From Clitoria ternatea (taxonomy: Eukaryota > Streptophyta > Magnoliopsida > Fabales > Fabaceae), in the NCBI GenBank assembly GCA_037962975.1, contig CM075673.1:123213001-123277000 (forward strand): a stretch of DNA of 64,000 nucleotides. Reading direction: 5' to 3'. Positions within the stretch are counted from its first letter, which is position 1. The number at the start of each line of letters is the position of its first letter. Below the pieces are notes generated by a model. That model saw nothing but the letters and a program-made list of their open reading frames with translations, did no database searches and was not told where the DNA came from. Below are positions 35,895 to 45,344 of the stretch, one piece after another. Made by a program: the position numbers and the translations under genes.

Positions 35895-36034
35895 ATAGTC
35901 AAAGTGTTATGGCAGAACTTTAATGAGACCTCTTACACCTTAGAGCTAGAGTCAGAAATGAGGTTGCGGTACCCCGAGTTATTCCACAAGGTATGTTGAT
36001 TTTGGGGACGAAATCTCTTTTAAGGGAGGGTGTA
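35895..36034 (+). pseudogene. pol: Chromovirus 3' tail: chromodomain end and polypurine tract
   Basis: A 32-residue tract (35895-35990) containing IVKVLWQN and LESEMRLRYPELF matches the end of a plant Ty3 chromodomain. It is followed by GGGACGAAATCTCTTTTAAGG, the conserved untranslated run-up to the 3' LTR, and a purine tract AAGGGAGGG (about 36021-36030). Everything upstream of the chromodomain is missing. The LTR that should follow starts TGCAACATCCCA (see 54963-54974) and is split by a solo LTR. Confidence 0.7.
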
Positions 36035-36459
36035 TGCAATGTGGCGCCCTTAATCCGATAATAATCTCAAAAATACAATTAATTAGATATTAAAAGTCAA
36101 GGTAAATTTTTCACGTTTTCAAACATTGTTGGAAGAAGAACACCACCACATTACACTTTAACAACTAATCTCGGACCATTTTAAGAACCTATCCCATATA
36201 TGATGATATAAGAAGGTATGAGATTTAAAACAAGAGTTCTCCCTAGACAATCAGTCACATGATTGTCATACAAGGGATTGCTGAATGTATAAGTTATTTA
36301 AAATTTGAATGGGTATGATATTCAAAGATACCTACATTGATTGCCAAATATGCTAAAAGGTGTACATTCGATTATATAAACATGCCATGGGGTAAGGAAA
36401 ACAAAGCCATGCTTCATACACATCAAGCAAGCACCAACTTATAGAAAATTTGATCATTT

Positions 36460-36780
36460 ACAAGCCATGAATCGATTCTTGAAGCTCATGAATCGATTCA
36501 TACGGGTACAGGGTCCAAGAAAGCAAAACAGAGGCCCATGAATCGATTCAGGACTTGTGTGAATCGACTTATGTGGAGTGGGAACCATGAACAGTGAAAA
36601 CAGGGGCTCATGAATCGATTTAGGACTCGTGTGAATCGATTCATGTGAATTGGAAGTTGTGAACAGTGAAAACAGAACCTCATGAATCGATTCATGACAT
36701 GGGTGAATCGATTTATGCTATTCCAACAGCTCATGAATCGATTCATGGGAAGTCATGAATCGTTTCATGACAGCATCTGC
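36460..36780 (-). repeat. TGAATCGATTCA dyad array in solo LTR
   Basis: Ten perfect or one-off copies of the 12-bp palindrome TGAATCGATTCA, arranged in pairs within a roughly 72-bp tandem unit that also carries GAACAGTGAAAACAG. Frames read through the array on the minus strand give repetitive MNRFM peptides, which I do not regard as genes. The array lies next to a conserved block (GTCAAAATTTGGTAG on the minus strand). Confidence 0.85.
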
Positions 36781-38017
36781 TGCAAAATCCACTTAAAAAG
36801 CTGAATTTTCCAACTTCCGACCATCCAATCTTTTTCATATCAAATCCAAACTCTACCAAATTTTGACACCGCTAATTATACACCATTTATGACGTGTAGC
36901 AACTGGCCTTATTCAAAAATTCTCAAAAATGAGGGACTTATGTGTATAAACGTGTTTAGCCCGTTTTTAAGCATTCTTGTGCATCTTAAGTCATAAACCA
37001 TACATGGAAGCTATTGAAACTATCTCATACTATCCAAATCTCATAAAACTCTATTTGACCCTATTAGTTCCTTAATTATGCATAAAACTCATATAAAACC
37101 TATCATTTTCATGCTTCTACATTCAACCAACATTCTAATGCAAAATTTAACTCAATCATCATGCACATTCTAACTCAACTGCATACATAGGCATCAGTGC
37201 CATAACAAGTTACTAACAAGTTCAATTATCAAGCATCATCATTAATTGCATTGGTGATACAAAATGATCACAAGTCCTTTTCTAATGATCCTAATGTATC
37301 AAACACCATTCTAGGGTCTCAAGCCATTCATATTCAATCATCAACATACATACAAGGTATTAACTATGGTATGGCTATACATAACGAGGCCATATATAGA
37401 CATTTCCAAAAAGATGTACAAAACTTATCAAAATCAAAACCATGCCGGCCAAGGCATCTTTACCAATCCTTCCTTTACACCATACCTTATCTCTTCAAAA
37501 GTCCTACGCCATGGTCAAGCCCTACAACACAAGAGCTAAAAGTAGACAACATGGAGAGTGAGCATACTTTCTCAATGATGAAAATCAAACAAATTTTGAT
37601 AACATAAATATGAATGCAATTCAACATCTTCTCCAATCAAGGAGTTCAATTAGATAATAAAGCCACATAATTCATAACTTCCATTGAACACACATGTTCA
37701 TATATGACAAGTCCACTAACAAAGACATCACCAAGTAAAACCAAATCATTAATTCATAAATATCAACATACCCATGTATTTTTATGTTGATGCAGGTTTT
37801 GATAATGAGACAACAAATGAAGATATATTAAGGATGTTATCAAGCAAATTAATTATGTTTGATGATGAAATTCAAAAGAATGATTCAAGGCATTTTAAGA
37901 AGCTTAAAATCAGTGGAATATACTCATTAAAGTTCCCAAGACTCAAAGGAATTAAACCAATACGCAATTACATATCAAAAGGAACAAAAACAATGCACAA
38001 AAATGGAGAATCAGGTG

Positions 38018-38530
38018 GATGAATCGATTCATCCATGCCTAAATCGATTCATACGGTTTTTATGTGCAGGAACTTGAAAATTTCATGCATGAATCGATTC
38101 AAATGGGAAATGAATCGATTCATACGTTGGTAATGGCATTAAATCAATTCTGATGCACTTTGAAGGCCATGAATCTATTCATTTTCAAAATGAATCCATT
38201 CATACGTCTGTCAGGAAGAAAAACAAATTACATGAATCTATTCATTTTCAAAATGAATCTATTCATTTTCAAAATGAATCTATTCATTTCCAAAATGAAT
38301 CCATTCATACGTCTGTCAGGAAGAAAAACAAATTACATGAATCTATTCATTTTCAAAATGAATCTATTCATTTCCAAAATGAATCTATTCATTTCCAAAA
38401 TGAATCCATTCATACGTTCTCCAGGAGATTGAATCCATTCATTTCAAGCTTGAATCTATTCATTCCAATTTTGTTACGTAAATGCACTAAATGAACCTAT
38501 TCATTTTGAAAATGAATCAATTCATTTAGT
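38018..38530 (+). repeat. Dyad and 21-bp repeat array in Sirevirus U3
   Basis: First come perfect TGAATCGATTCA dyads (about 38020-38130). Then three blocks of a 21-bp unit, TGAATCTATTCATTTTCAAAA, which is a one-off version of the same dyad, with 2, 4 and 4 copies. The blocks are separated by a conserved GTCTGTCAGGAAGAAAAAC spacer. In the 3' LTR (45740-46030) the blocks have 3, 4 and 3 copies. Confidence 0.9.
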
Positions 38531-38894
38531 TCAAATGGTTCTAAAATTTGAAATTTGAAAGTCTCGAAAGTTTCAAGTGCCAACAATTTCTGAAATGCTC
38601 CACTCACCATACTGCACTATGCTTGAAGTTATGAATTAATTCAGCACTCCATGAAGCACCATGCCATGTCCAAGCTACCAGAGACAAAAACTGAAAGATA
38701 CCTTGCTGTTCCAATTTCAATTTGCACGCTGGAAATTTTCAAATGGAAAAGAACCATGCTTGTCCAAGCTGCTGCCAACAGACACTGAATTCCACCTTGT
38801 TATTCCAAGTTCCACTATGCACGCTGGACTTTAATAAGCAAGGCACCAACAATCTGATGGAATAATTAATTGCAAGTGTCATGCCTTATGTGCC

Positions 38895-38903
38895 TATAAA
38901 TAG
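38895..38903 (+). promoter_or_regulatory. TATA box, Sirevirus LTR
   Basis: TATAAATAG, followed by GAGAAGGAG and a CT-rich leader; the same is found at 46464-46472 in the 3' LTR. Confidence 0.7.
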
Positions 38904-39829
38904 AGAAGGAGTTTGAAGAAGCAATTACACCAAGCATTGAAGCAGTTCCTTTGCTTTCTCCTTCCCTCACGCTGCTCCTCTTCTCCTTTTCTCTTAATTA
39001 CTCTCTGTTTCCATTTTGGCTTATTATTTGAGAGTAAACTTGGTGAGCAAAATTATTTTCTAAACTTGCAAATTATTTCTTAAGAGAGAAAATATTTTTG
39101 AAGTGCTAAAATTTGCATATCCTCTCTTTGAGAGTTACCATTTTGTTAGAGCTTTAATTTGTATATCCACTTTATTGGAGAGTTACTCTTGTATTCTAAA
39201 CACCAAAATTTCTAAAGTTGTGGGTTGGGTTTCAACCTTGTAATTGTGAGATTGAGAGATTGGGTGGGGTGCCCTTGTACTTGTGAGAATTGGGTTCTTG
39301 AGTGTGGGACACTAGGAAGTCGCGATTGGTCAAAGTTGTATCTCTAATCTCCAATAGTGGAAATCCTCTAAGTGGGTTGCTTACAGGCGAGACGTACACC
39401 GGTGTGGTGGAACTCGTATATATCGGTTTGCAAATCTCTCTTCCCTAAACTCATTTAATTTGTGCACTTAACTTGCTTGCTTGATTTATTGTATTATTGC
39501 CAATTAATTTGGACTAAGTGCTTGTTATATTAAGTTGTAAATTATTTTGATTAACATTGTTGAAATTAGCCTTAAGTAATATTCTTGAATTAATTTGAGA
39601 ACCATAAATAGTGTTGTGATTAATTTGATTCCACTTCTTGAATATTACTTAGACCTTTTAAGTGCTTATTATTTGGTCTTGTGTATAAATTATTACTACT
39701 AGCCATTAAGTTTATCATCTTCAATAAACATAGTAACTAAAGAATCAACTTCAAAAGCATTCAAAGTAAAAATTTTAAATACTCAATTTACCCCCCCTCT
39801 TGAGTACTTGAGGCCACTTGGTTAACAAG

Positions 39830-39841
39830 TGGTATCGGAGC
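39830..39841 (+). promoter_or_regulatory. Sirevirus primer binding site
   Basis: TGGTATCGGAGC lies two bases after the LTR and matches the initiator tRNA-Met site with one change. Confidence 0.85.
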
Positions 39842-39883
39842 TTGACTCTTGGTAGATAAAGCTTAACAGCTTCAAGAGAACAA

Positions 39884-41542
39884 ATGGCCTCAAATTCTCT
39901 AAACCTTTTTCCCGAGGGTGGTGCCACAAATAGACCTCCCGCTTTCAATGGTGAGGGCTATGCTTTTTGGAAAGCAAGGATAAAAATTTTTGTGCAATCA
40001 ATTGACTTGAAAGTATGGAATGCTATTGAAAATGGTCCTTTTGTACCTATGAATACTGTTAATGATAAACAAGTTGAAAAACCTATGGATGATTGGACTA
40101 GTGAGGAAGAGAAGAAAGTACAATATAATTACAAAGCAAAAAATCTTATCACTTTAGCTTTAGGTCCCGATGAGTTCTTTAGAGTAGTTACATGTAAATC
40201 TGCTAAGGATATGTGGGATACCCTTCAAGTAACTCATGAAGGAACTAGCGATGTTAAGGACTCTAAGATTAGTACTTTAACTAGTCAATATGAAAGTTTT
40301 AGAATTAATTCCAATGAATCTATTTTAGAACTTCAAAAGATATTTACTTTGATTATTAATCATCTTATTACACTTGGTAAATCTTATACTAACAAGGAAC
40401 TTATCCACAAAGTTCTAAAAAGTCTTACTAGGGAATGGCAACCTCTTGTTACGGCCATCAAGCAATCTCCCAATATAAATGATATGTCTCTTGCCACTTT
40501 GTTTGGTAAACTCCAAGAACAAGAACAAGAATTGAAAGACTTGAAACAAGCGGAGGAAGAAGAAAAAGTCTCTAAGAAGAAAGGGCTAGCTCTCAAAGCC
40601 ACCTCAATTGTTGAAGATGAATCTGAGAGTGATCTTGACGAGGATGAAAAGTTAAGCCTATTCGTGAAACGTTTTGGAAAGCTTATGAAGAGTAAACGCT
40701 TCCAAAGAAGCTTCAAATCACAAGGTAAGAAACCTAATCCTAAAGAGAATTCTACTTCACCTACGTGCTTTGAATATGGAAAGGAAGGACACTTCAAGAT
40801 AGATTGTCCAAACCTAAAGAAGAAAAACAAAGAAAGAAAAGAAAAGAGAAGAGCATATATCACATGGGATGAAAATGAGATAAGTAGCTCAGACGATTCA
40901 GAAAATGAAGAAGTGAACCTTTGTCTTATGGCCAATCACCAAGATGAAGAAGATTAGGTAAACTTTCATGACTTAGATAAGGAAGAACTACTTGATGCTC
41001 TTGAAGAATTGTATGATAAATTTATGAAAGTGTCTAATAAGCATAAATTATCTAGAAAAACCATTGACACTCTTGAGATGCACCTTATGGAAGTTTGTAA
41101 AGAAAATGAATGTTTGAAAAATGAATTAGTAAATATTCAAGCATGCTCTAGGACTAAACCTTGTGAATTTGTAAAGAAATGTGACATGCTAGAAACTAAG
41201 GTTTTGGACTTGAATAGAGCTCTAGAAAAATTTACAAATGGTAGAGACAACTTAAATGTTTTACTTGGTAAACAACGATGTATGTTTGATAAAACGGGTT
41301 TAGGTTTCAATGCCGTTAAGAAACAAAAGAATTATAAGAACTTCTTTATACCACCTAGTAAAACTTCATCACCTTTCATGAAATGTAATCATTGCGGTTT
41401 TAAAGGACATAATGCATCTAATTGTAATGTTAGAAAACTAGGCCCAAAGGTTGTGAGAAAAGTATGGGTTCCTAAAGGAACATTATCTCAAACTAACCTA
41501 CAAGGACCCAACATAAAATGGGTACCAAGTTCTCTAACTTGA
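39884..41542 (+). pseudogene. gag: Sirevirus gag
   Basis: A 357-residue open frame from the ATG at 39884 begins MASNSLNLFPEGG and has the copia gag core (FNGEGYAFWKARIKIF, then LTREWQPLVTAIKQS). Next are a coiled-coil-like EQEQELKDLKQAEEEE tract near residue 210 and a zinc knuckle CFEYGKEGHFKIDC whose second ligand is tyrosine. A TAG at 40955-40957 interrupts the frame. It resumes at once and continues to 41542 with a second, intact knuckle (CNHCGFKGHNASNC, about 41391-41432) and WVPKGTLSQTNLQGP. The long gag fits Sireviruses. It forms particles and packages RNA; here it is truncated. Confidence 0.85.
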
Positions 41543-41557
41543 CATGTTTTGTAGGTA

Positions 41558-41776
41558 TGTTTTAAAGCAAATAGCACCCATTGGTATTTGGATAGTGGGT
41601 GTTCAAAACACATGACGGGAGACAAAAGTAAGTTCATATCATTTACTCCATGAAATAAAGGATTCGTTACTTATGGAGATAACACGAAGGGAAAAATACT
41701 AGGAATCGGAAATGTTGGTAAAAACTCTTCCACTTCTATAAGCGATGTATTATATGTTGAAGGACTTAAATATAAC
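41558..41776 (+). pseudogene. pol: Sirevirus aspartic protease region
   Basis: After two frameshifts or stops between 41540 and 41560, the copia protease signature WYLDSGCSKHMTGD is visible, followed by a TGA at 41651-41653 and then FVTYGDNTKGKILG and DVLYVEGLKYNLLS. The active aspartate is intact, but the frame is not. Confidence 0.8.
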
Positions 41777-42960
41777 TTGCTTAGCATTAGTCAATTATGT
41801 GATAAAGGCTATAAAATTGTTTTTGAATCAAACATTTTCATAATTGAAAATAAACTAAACAAGGAAATAAAATTCATTGGTCAAAGAGTTGATAATATTT
41901 ATATGATTAATCTTGATTGTCTTGCTTCAAATGATGCGCAATGCTTCATAACTAAAGAGGATGAATCATGGCTATGGCATAAAAGAATTGCTCACATTCA
42001 TATAGACCATTTAAATAAACTTGTTTCGAAAGATTTAGTAATTGGTTTACCAAAATTGAAATTCGAAAATAAATTTTGTGACGCATGTCAAAAGGAAAAA
42101 CAAGTAAAGGTTTCTTTTCAAGCGAAAAATGTTGTTTCAACAAATAGACCTTTATAGCTTTTACATATGGATTTATTTGGACCTTCAAAAATTAAAAGTT
42201 TTGGTGGAAACTATTATGGTCTTGTGATTGTGGATGATTATTCTAGGTATACATGGACTCTGTTTCTTACTCATAAACATGAAGCATATCATGCATTTAA
42301 GAAATTTGCCAAGATCATCCAAAATGAACAAAATTTGAAAATTGCATCTATTCGAATTGATCATGGGGGAGAATTTGAAAACCAATCTTTTGAAAAGTTT
42401 TGTGAAAAATTTGGCATTGATCATAATTTTTCAGCTCCAAGAACTCCACAATAAAATGGAGTAGTTGAAAGGAAAAATAGATCTTTAGCGGAGCTCGCAA
42501 GAACTATGTTAAATGAAAGTAACATTTCAAAACATTTTAAAACATTTTTGGGCCGATGCAGTAAATACTACTTGTCATGTTATGAACCGATGTTTGATAA
42601 GGCCTATATTAAAGAAAACCCCCTATGAGCTTTATAAAGGAAGAAAACCAAATATTTCTTATTTTCATATATTTGGATGCAAATGTTTTGTTTTAAACAA
42701 TGGAAAGGATAATCTTGGAAAATTCGATGCAAAATCTGATGAAGCAATATTCTTAGGTTATTCATCTACTAGTAAAGCATATCGACTCTTTAACAAACGA
42801 ACATGTACAATTGAAGAGTCTATACATGTCAAATTTGATGAACTTAACCAAAATCCTTCGAGAAAGGAAATTGATGATTTTGTAGGTACCTTCCAAGAAA
42901 TGAACTTAGAAGATGAAGAAGGAAACAAAAATGAAGGAGATACATCACAAAATGACAAAC
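41777..42960 (+). pseudogene. pol: Sirevirus integrase
   Basis: The GAG-pre-integrase zinc region (WHKRIAHIHIDHL, CDACQKEKQVK) lies at 41970-42110. A TAG at 42155-42157 follows. The core has HMDLFGP, VDDYSRYTWTLF, RIDHGGEFEN and, after a TAA at 42452-42454, GVVERKNRSL, so the D, D and E positions are all present in the DNA. A frameshift near 42535-42545 leads into the C-terminal part (YELYKGRKPNISYFHIFGC, then KFDAKSDEAIFLGYSS). The protein would integrate the cDNA; two stops and a shift inactivate it. Confidence 0.85.
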
Positions 42961-44618
42961 CTCAACAAAAGGAGTGGATCACCTTAAAGAATCACCCCTT
43001 GGACAACATCATAGGTGAAATAACAAAAGGTGTAAGTACTCGAAACGCTATTAGAAATGCATGCAATCACTTAGCTTTTGTATCACAAATAGAACCCAAA
43101 AATATTGATGAAGCTATTATTGATGAACATTGGATGTTGGCCATGCAAGAAGAATTGAATCAATTTGAAAGAAATGAAGTTTGGGAACTTGTGCCAAGAC
43201 CTAATGACCATATAATAATAGGCACCAAATGGGTTTTTAGAAATAAGCTAGATGAAAATAGAATAATAACAAGAAACAAAGCTGGATTAGTTGCTAAAGG
43301 ATATAATCAAGAAGAGAGAATAGACTATGAAGAAACGTATGCTCCCGTAGCTAGATTAGAAGCCATAAGATTACTGTTAGATTTTGCTTGTTGTATGGAT
43401 TTTAAGCTTTATCAAATGGATGTCAAAAGCGCTTTTCTAAATGGCTATATTCAAGAAGAAATTTATGTAGATCAACCTCCCGGTTTTGAAAATCACAAAT
43501 TTCCAAACCATGTTTTTAAATTGAGAAAAGCTTTATATGGTTTGAAACAAGCTCCAAGAGCTTGGTATGAAAGACTTAGTCAATTTCTTTTAGAAAATAA
43601 TTTTGAAAGAGGAAAGGTTGATACTACACTGTTTATAAAACGTAAAAACAATGACATTTTATTGGTACAAGTTCATGTTGATGACATAATATTTGGTGCT
43701 ACTAACGAAATTCTTTGTCAAGAGTTTGCTAAGATTATGCAAGATGAATTCGAAATGTCAATGATGGAAGAACTCACCTTCTTCCTTGGATTACAAATCA
43801 AACAAACAAATGAAGGAACGTTCATTAGTCAAACAAAATATTGTAAAGAACTACTCAAAAAGTTTGAAATGGACAAAGCAAACGAAATAGCTACACCCAT
43901 GAGTACATCTTGCTACTTAGACAAAGACGAGAAGGGTAAGGACGTTGAAATAACTAAATACCGAGGTATGATTGGTTCCTTACTTTACTTAACAGCTAGT
44001 AGACCTGATATTATGTTTGCTGTATGCATGTGTGCTAGATATCAAGCATGTCCTAAAGAATCACATCTTACTGCCGTAAAAATAATTTTGAAATATCTTG
44101 TGGGTACTCAAAATGTTGGTTTATGGTATCCCAAAGGCGTTGAATGTATTCTCATAGGATATTCTGATTCTGACTTTGCTGGTTGTAAACTTGATAGAAA
44201 GAGTACCAGTGGCACATGTCATTTACTTGGTAGTTCCCTTATTTCTTGGCATAGCAAGAAGCAAGTAAGTGTTGCTTTATCGACAGCCGAGGCAAAATAT
44301 GTAGCAGCTGGCAGTTGTTGTGCTCAAATTCTTTAGATGAGACAACAACTTTTTGACTTTGGTGTTATTTTAAACAAAGTGCCTATTAAATATGATAACA
44401 CCAGCGCTATAAATATATCCAAAAACCCGGTCATGCACTCTAGGACTAAACATATTGAAATAAGACTTCATTTTATAAGAGATCATGTTTTGAAAGGAGA
44501 TTGTGTTCTTGAATATGTTGAAACTTCAAAACAATTGGCGGATATTTTTACAAAACCTCTTCCAAAAGAACAATTTATAAATATTAGAAGGGAATTAGGA
44601 ATTTTGGAAATTGTTTAA
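42961..44618 (+). pseudogene. pol: Sirevirus reverse transcriptase and RNase H
   Basis: This is the 3' two-thirds of a 607-residue open frame (42513-44336). RT motifs are in order: WMLAMQEELNQFERN, GTKWVFRNKLDEN, QMDVKSAFLNGYIQEE, the catalytic VHVDDIIFGA, and FFLGLQIKQ. RNase H follows with GYSDSDFAGC, STSGTCHLLG and STAEAKYVA. A TAG at 44334-44336 stands at a conserved tryptophan position, after which 93 codons complete the domain (KYDNTSAINISKNP, ADIFTKPLPKEQF). Both RT and RNase H catalytic residues are intact; only the terminal stop and upstream lesions disable it. Confidence 0.9.
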
Positions 44619-45344
44619 TTAAGTTATTTTCTTACTCTTTAAACATAGTGATTTACTTTGTGATATATGGTCAAATCTTTTTCATTGAAAAGTCAATTAC
44701 ATTATCAATAATCATGTTAATGCTCCACAAATCACGTGTTTTATTGACATTCCGAGTAATCTTTACTTCATTAAACATATTTTTGACACAAAATAATCTC
44801 CTATGTACCACATGGTTCTCAAAAATAAATGGCAAAGAACCTTTGATTTTCTTGACTCTCTTATGCAACAAAATCATTGGCAACTTGCAAAATTTAAATC
44901 CTTGTATAAACCCCTCACAAAACAACCATCTAGTGACATGATTCTTCAAACTTGCGTAAAAATAGCTAGATGAATCGATTCATACATAGATGAATCGATT
45001 CCTATGTGACTTTGGTTACTTACATGTTTTGAATTACTATGTAATCTTTGTTGCATGTTCTTAAAGGGAGTTTCATATGCAAATACCTTATCTAAAACTA
45101 TCTTGTATAAAATCATAAGGGAGATTTTTGATGATGCCAAAGGGGGAGAGAATATATTTATCTTACAAAGGGGGAGAGATCTTTTCAATGAATTTTTTTT
45201 TAATGACATATATTGAATGATTAAGGGGGAGATCGTTAAAAATGCATGTGAAAGGGGGAGTTATTTTTGTAATGTATTCGAACTATTATGATACTAACAT
45301 CCCAAGAGACAAATAATTGTTGTCATCATCAAAAAAGGGGAGAA
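44619..45344 (+). other. Sirevirus 3' non-coding region
   Basis: About 725 bp between RNase H and the 3' LTR with no envelope-like frame; only short chance frames occur on both strands. It contains two TGAATCGATTC dyads at about 44972-45003 and the polypurine cluster described separately. Confidence 0.7.
45139..45344 (+). promoter_or_regulatory. Multiplied polypurine tract
   Basis: Copies of AAAGGGGGAGA or close variants are at 45139-45150, 45167-45178, 45223-45232 and 45251-45260. The functional tract AAAAAAGGGGAGAA is at 45331-45344, next to the LTR. Multiple polypurine tracts upstream of the 3' LTR are a known hallmark of Sireviruses. Confidence 0.85.

Larger units (their letters stand above)
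37775..39827 (+). repeat. Sirevirus 5' LTR
   Basis: 2053 bp. By eye it differs from the 3' LTR by roughly 25 substitutions, one 12-bp indel and changes in repeat copy number. U3 holds the TGAATCGATTCA/TGAATCTATTCA arrays; a TATA box is at 38895. The reading frames 37774-38022 and 38153-38494 are LTR sequence. Confidence 0.9.

Noticed and set aside
36498..36746. Repetitive MNRFM peptide on the minus strand
   Set aside because: It is produced by the TGAATCGATTCA array; the same DNA reads open in several frames, and there is no start context or domain.
36460..36780. CRISPR-like array
   Set aside because: Repeats are short palindromes with irregular, repeated spacers inside a plant LTR; no such system exists in plant chromosomes.
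38153..38494. HFQNESI heptad-repeat peptides in both Sirevirus LTRs
   Set aside because: The 21-bp array is a multiple of three, so frames stay open automatically; it lies upstream of the LTR TATA box.
40384..40935. 183-residue minus-strand frame
   Set aside because: It is the antisense shadow of the Sirevirus gag frame, which has clear gag motifs on the plus strand.
44619..45138. Envelope-like gene expected in Sireviruses
   Set aside because: Only short frames occur on both strands and no transmembrane or coiled-coil protein can be assembled; the gene is absent.
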